Source: Legionella rowbothamii
Lineage (GTDB): Bacteria; Pseudomonadota; Gammaproteobacteria; Legionellales; Legionellaceae
Length of the DNA: 64,000 nucleotides
Direction: 5' to 3'
Assembly (NCBI RefSeq): GCF_900639985.1
Contig: NZ_CAAAIM010000002.1
Coordinates: 293,501 to 357,500, forward strand
The notes under the pieces are model-generated. The model worked only from the letters and a program-made list of their open reading frames with translations. It searched no databases and was not told the DNA's origin. Position numbers and translations under genes: made by a program. Of this stretch, positions 62,947 to 64,000 are shown in pieces (the stretch's first letter is position 1; every line of letters starts with the position of its first letter).

Positions 62947-64000
62947 ATGTGTAAAAAAATAGCGCTTATTTTTATGCTGTTTGCAGTAGTCAGTACAACT
63001 CAGGCAAAGCAATTATTAGATAAGGTCGTTGCTGTCGTAAATAATGGAGTGATTACTTCAAGTGAGTTGGATAAGCAAGTGTCTTTAACTAAAAAACAGC
63101 TACTTGCACAAAGAATGCAACTTCCTCCAGATAACGTACTACGTAAACAAGTATTACAGCATTTAATTGATGTTGATTTGCAAATGCAAATGGCAAAACA
63201 GAATGGTATAACTGTTGATGATACTGAGTTGAATCAAGCGATTGAGCGAATTGCTACAGCTAATCATGCTACGACGGCACAATTACGTGAAGAAATAACA
63301 CGCCAGGGTATGGGATGGAATGAATACCGCGAGAGTATTCGTAAAGAAATAGTTTTGTCTAATTTACAGCAAAAAGCTGTAGGTCGTGACGTACGCATTA
63401 CCAATGAGCAAGTAGAGCAGTTTTTAAAAACAGAGGGTGATCTTCCTGTAGATCGCACTAACCTCACTTATCACTTACAAAATATAGTAATTCCATTAAG
63501 TGATGTACCTAGTGCTGCTGAAGTGCAAAAAGCACAAAAGACCGCTGAACGTGTATTCGCGAGCATTAGAAAAGGAGCAGACTTTAGTCGCCTGCCTTTT
63601 GACAGTTCTATGAGCAGTTTTTCTTTAGAAGGAAGTGATTTAGGAGAACGACATCTTGGAGAGCTTCCCGAACTTTTTGCCAAAGAAGTAATTAATATGA
63701 AAGTTGGCCAGGTTGTTGGTCCTCTACGTGCGGGTAATGGTTTGCAGTTAATTAAGCTAGTCAGTGTTGGTGGCGCTGATGCGGCAAAGCAACACCATGT
63801 GGTTACTTTAACTCATGCACGTCATATTTTGTTAAAGACCGATGCCAGCATGCTTCCTGAAGATGCCAAGAAACAGGTAAATAATATTTATCAACAATTA
63901 ATAGCGGGTAAAGATTTTGCGACCATGGCAAAACAATACTCTTTAGATACAGGCAGTGCGGTAAAAGGTGGCGACTTAGGTTGGATTAGCCCAGGTGAAA
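62947..64000 (+). CDS. surA: Periplasmic chaperone/PPIase SurA, 3' end missing
   Basis: Folds outer-membrane proteins, including LptD, in the periplasm. 351 residues are present and the frame runs off the right edge. The signal peptide is MCKKIALIFMLFAVVSTTQA. The N-terminal chaperone domain shows LDKVVAVVNNGVITSSELD and LIDVDLQMQMAKQNGI. A first parvulin-like domain spans about 173-274 (LQNIVIPL, GADFSRL, GSDLGER) and a second begins near 290 (LTHARHILLK, SLDTGSAVKGGDLGW). GGAAGG lies 9 bases before the ATG. Confidence 0.94.
   Translation, partial: MCKKIALIFMLFAVVSTTQAKQLLDKVVAVVNNGVITSSELDKQVSLTKKQLLAQRMQLPPDNVLRKQVLQHLIDVDLQMQMAKQNGITVDDTELNQAIERIATANHATTAQLREEITRQGMGWNEYRESIRKEIVLSNLQQKAVGRDVRITNEQVEQFLKTEGDLPVDRTNLTYHLQNIVIPLSDVPSAAEVQKAQKTAERVFASIRKGADFSRLPFDSSMSSFSLEGSDLGERHLGELPELFAKEVINMKVGQVVGPLRAGNGLQLIKLVSVGGADAAKQHHVVTLTHARHILLKTDASMLPEDAKKQVNNIYQQLIAGKDFATMAKQYSLDTGSAVKGGDLGWISPGE

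Noticed and set aside
1..64000. CRISPR arrays, complete insertion sequences, integrases and tRNA genes
   Set aside because: Reading both strands I saw no regular repeat-spacer array, no intact transposase or integrase, and no tRNA other than the tRNA-like part of ssrA; a dedicated scan could still find weak ones.

Overview
The window most likely comes from a Legionella species or a close relative. This is inferred from the mix of an AT-rich gammaproteobacterial core with many proteins carrying eukaryotic-type features: a Ser/Thr kinase, a C-terminal CaaX-like lipidation motif, a leucine-rich repeat/coiled-coil protein, and a squalene synthase that reads like the eukaryotic enzyme. No database search was possible, so species and family assignments rest on recognised motifs.

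Layout. 1-5018 (minus strand): a glycolysis/pentose-phosphate cluster, tkt-gap-pgk-pyk, with pyk running off the left edge. 5363-8747: an unknown membrane protein and oligopeptidase A. 8975-9373: tmRNA (ssrA), a common integration site. 9374 to about 21900: an accessory block of unknown, Legionella-like or defence-like genes. It holds a three-gene cassette (winged-helix protein, AbiEii-type nucleotidyltransferase, metallophosphoesterase) behind a 32-bp dyad, a minus-strand unknown gene, a degenerate copy of the ssrA 3' end, a small ORF with a strong terminator, gene remnants, and three large candidate effectors (CaaX protein, LRR/coiled-coil protein, P-loop ATPase with a possible cysteine-hydrolase domain). 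22264-23553: WrbA and a membrane protein. 23649-26482 (minus): a two-gene operon of a ferritin-like/E2-acyltransferase fusion and a squalene synthase, the most unusual enzyme pair here. 26748-31356: acetylornithine deacetylase-like enzyme, MltA, VanX-type dipeptidase, ArsC-like protein. 31573-37729: secreted GH17-like glucanase, outer-membrane barrel, HPRT-like protein with coiled-coil extensions, class A beta-lactamase-like protein, eukaryotic-like kinase. 38013-47970: central and accessory metabolism (malic enzyme, aconitase, glutathionyl-hydroquinone reductase, 2OG oxygenase, SDR and others). 48400-48937: two tiny exported proteins rich in His or Tyr. 49083-64000: mainly core genes, namely efp with divergent epmB, LD-carboxypeptidase, ppk, a CHR-family transporter, fadE, amgK-murU peptidoglycan recycling, and the lptD-surA envelope assembly pair, surA being cut by the right edge.

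How the parts fit. Four peptidoglycan genes (mltA, VanX-type dipeptidase, LD-carboxypeptidase, amgK-murU) cover breakdown and recycling of cell wall. efp and epmB are a translation factor and the enzyme that begins its modification. lptD and surA are an outer-membrane machine and a chaperone it needs. Short palindromic repeats of at least three families sit between genes throughout and probably serve as terminators or REP-like elements. Best candidates for something undescribed: the ssrA-linked wHTH/NTase/phosphoesterase cassette, the ferritin-E2 fusion paired with squalene synthase, the polybasic CaaX protein, and the P-loop protein at 19225-21861.
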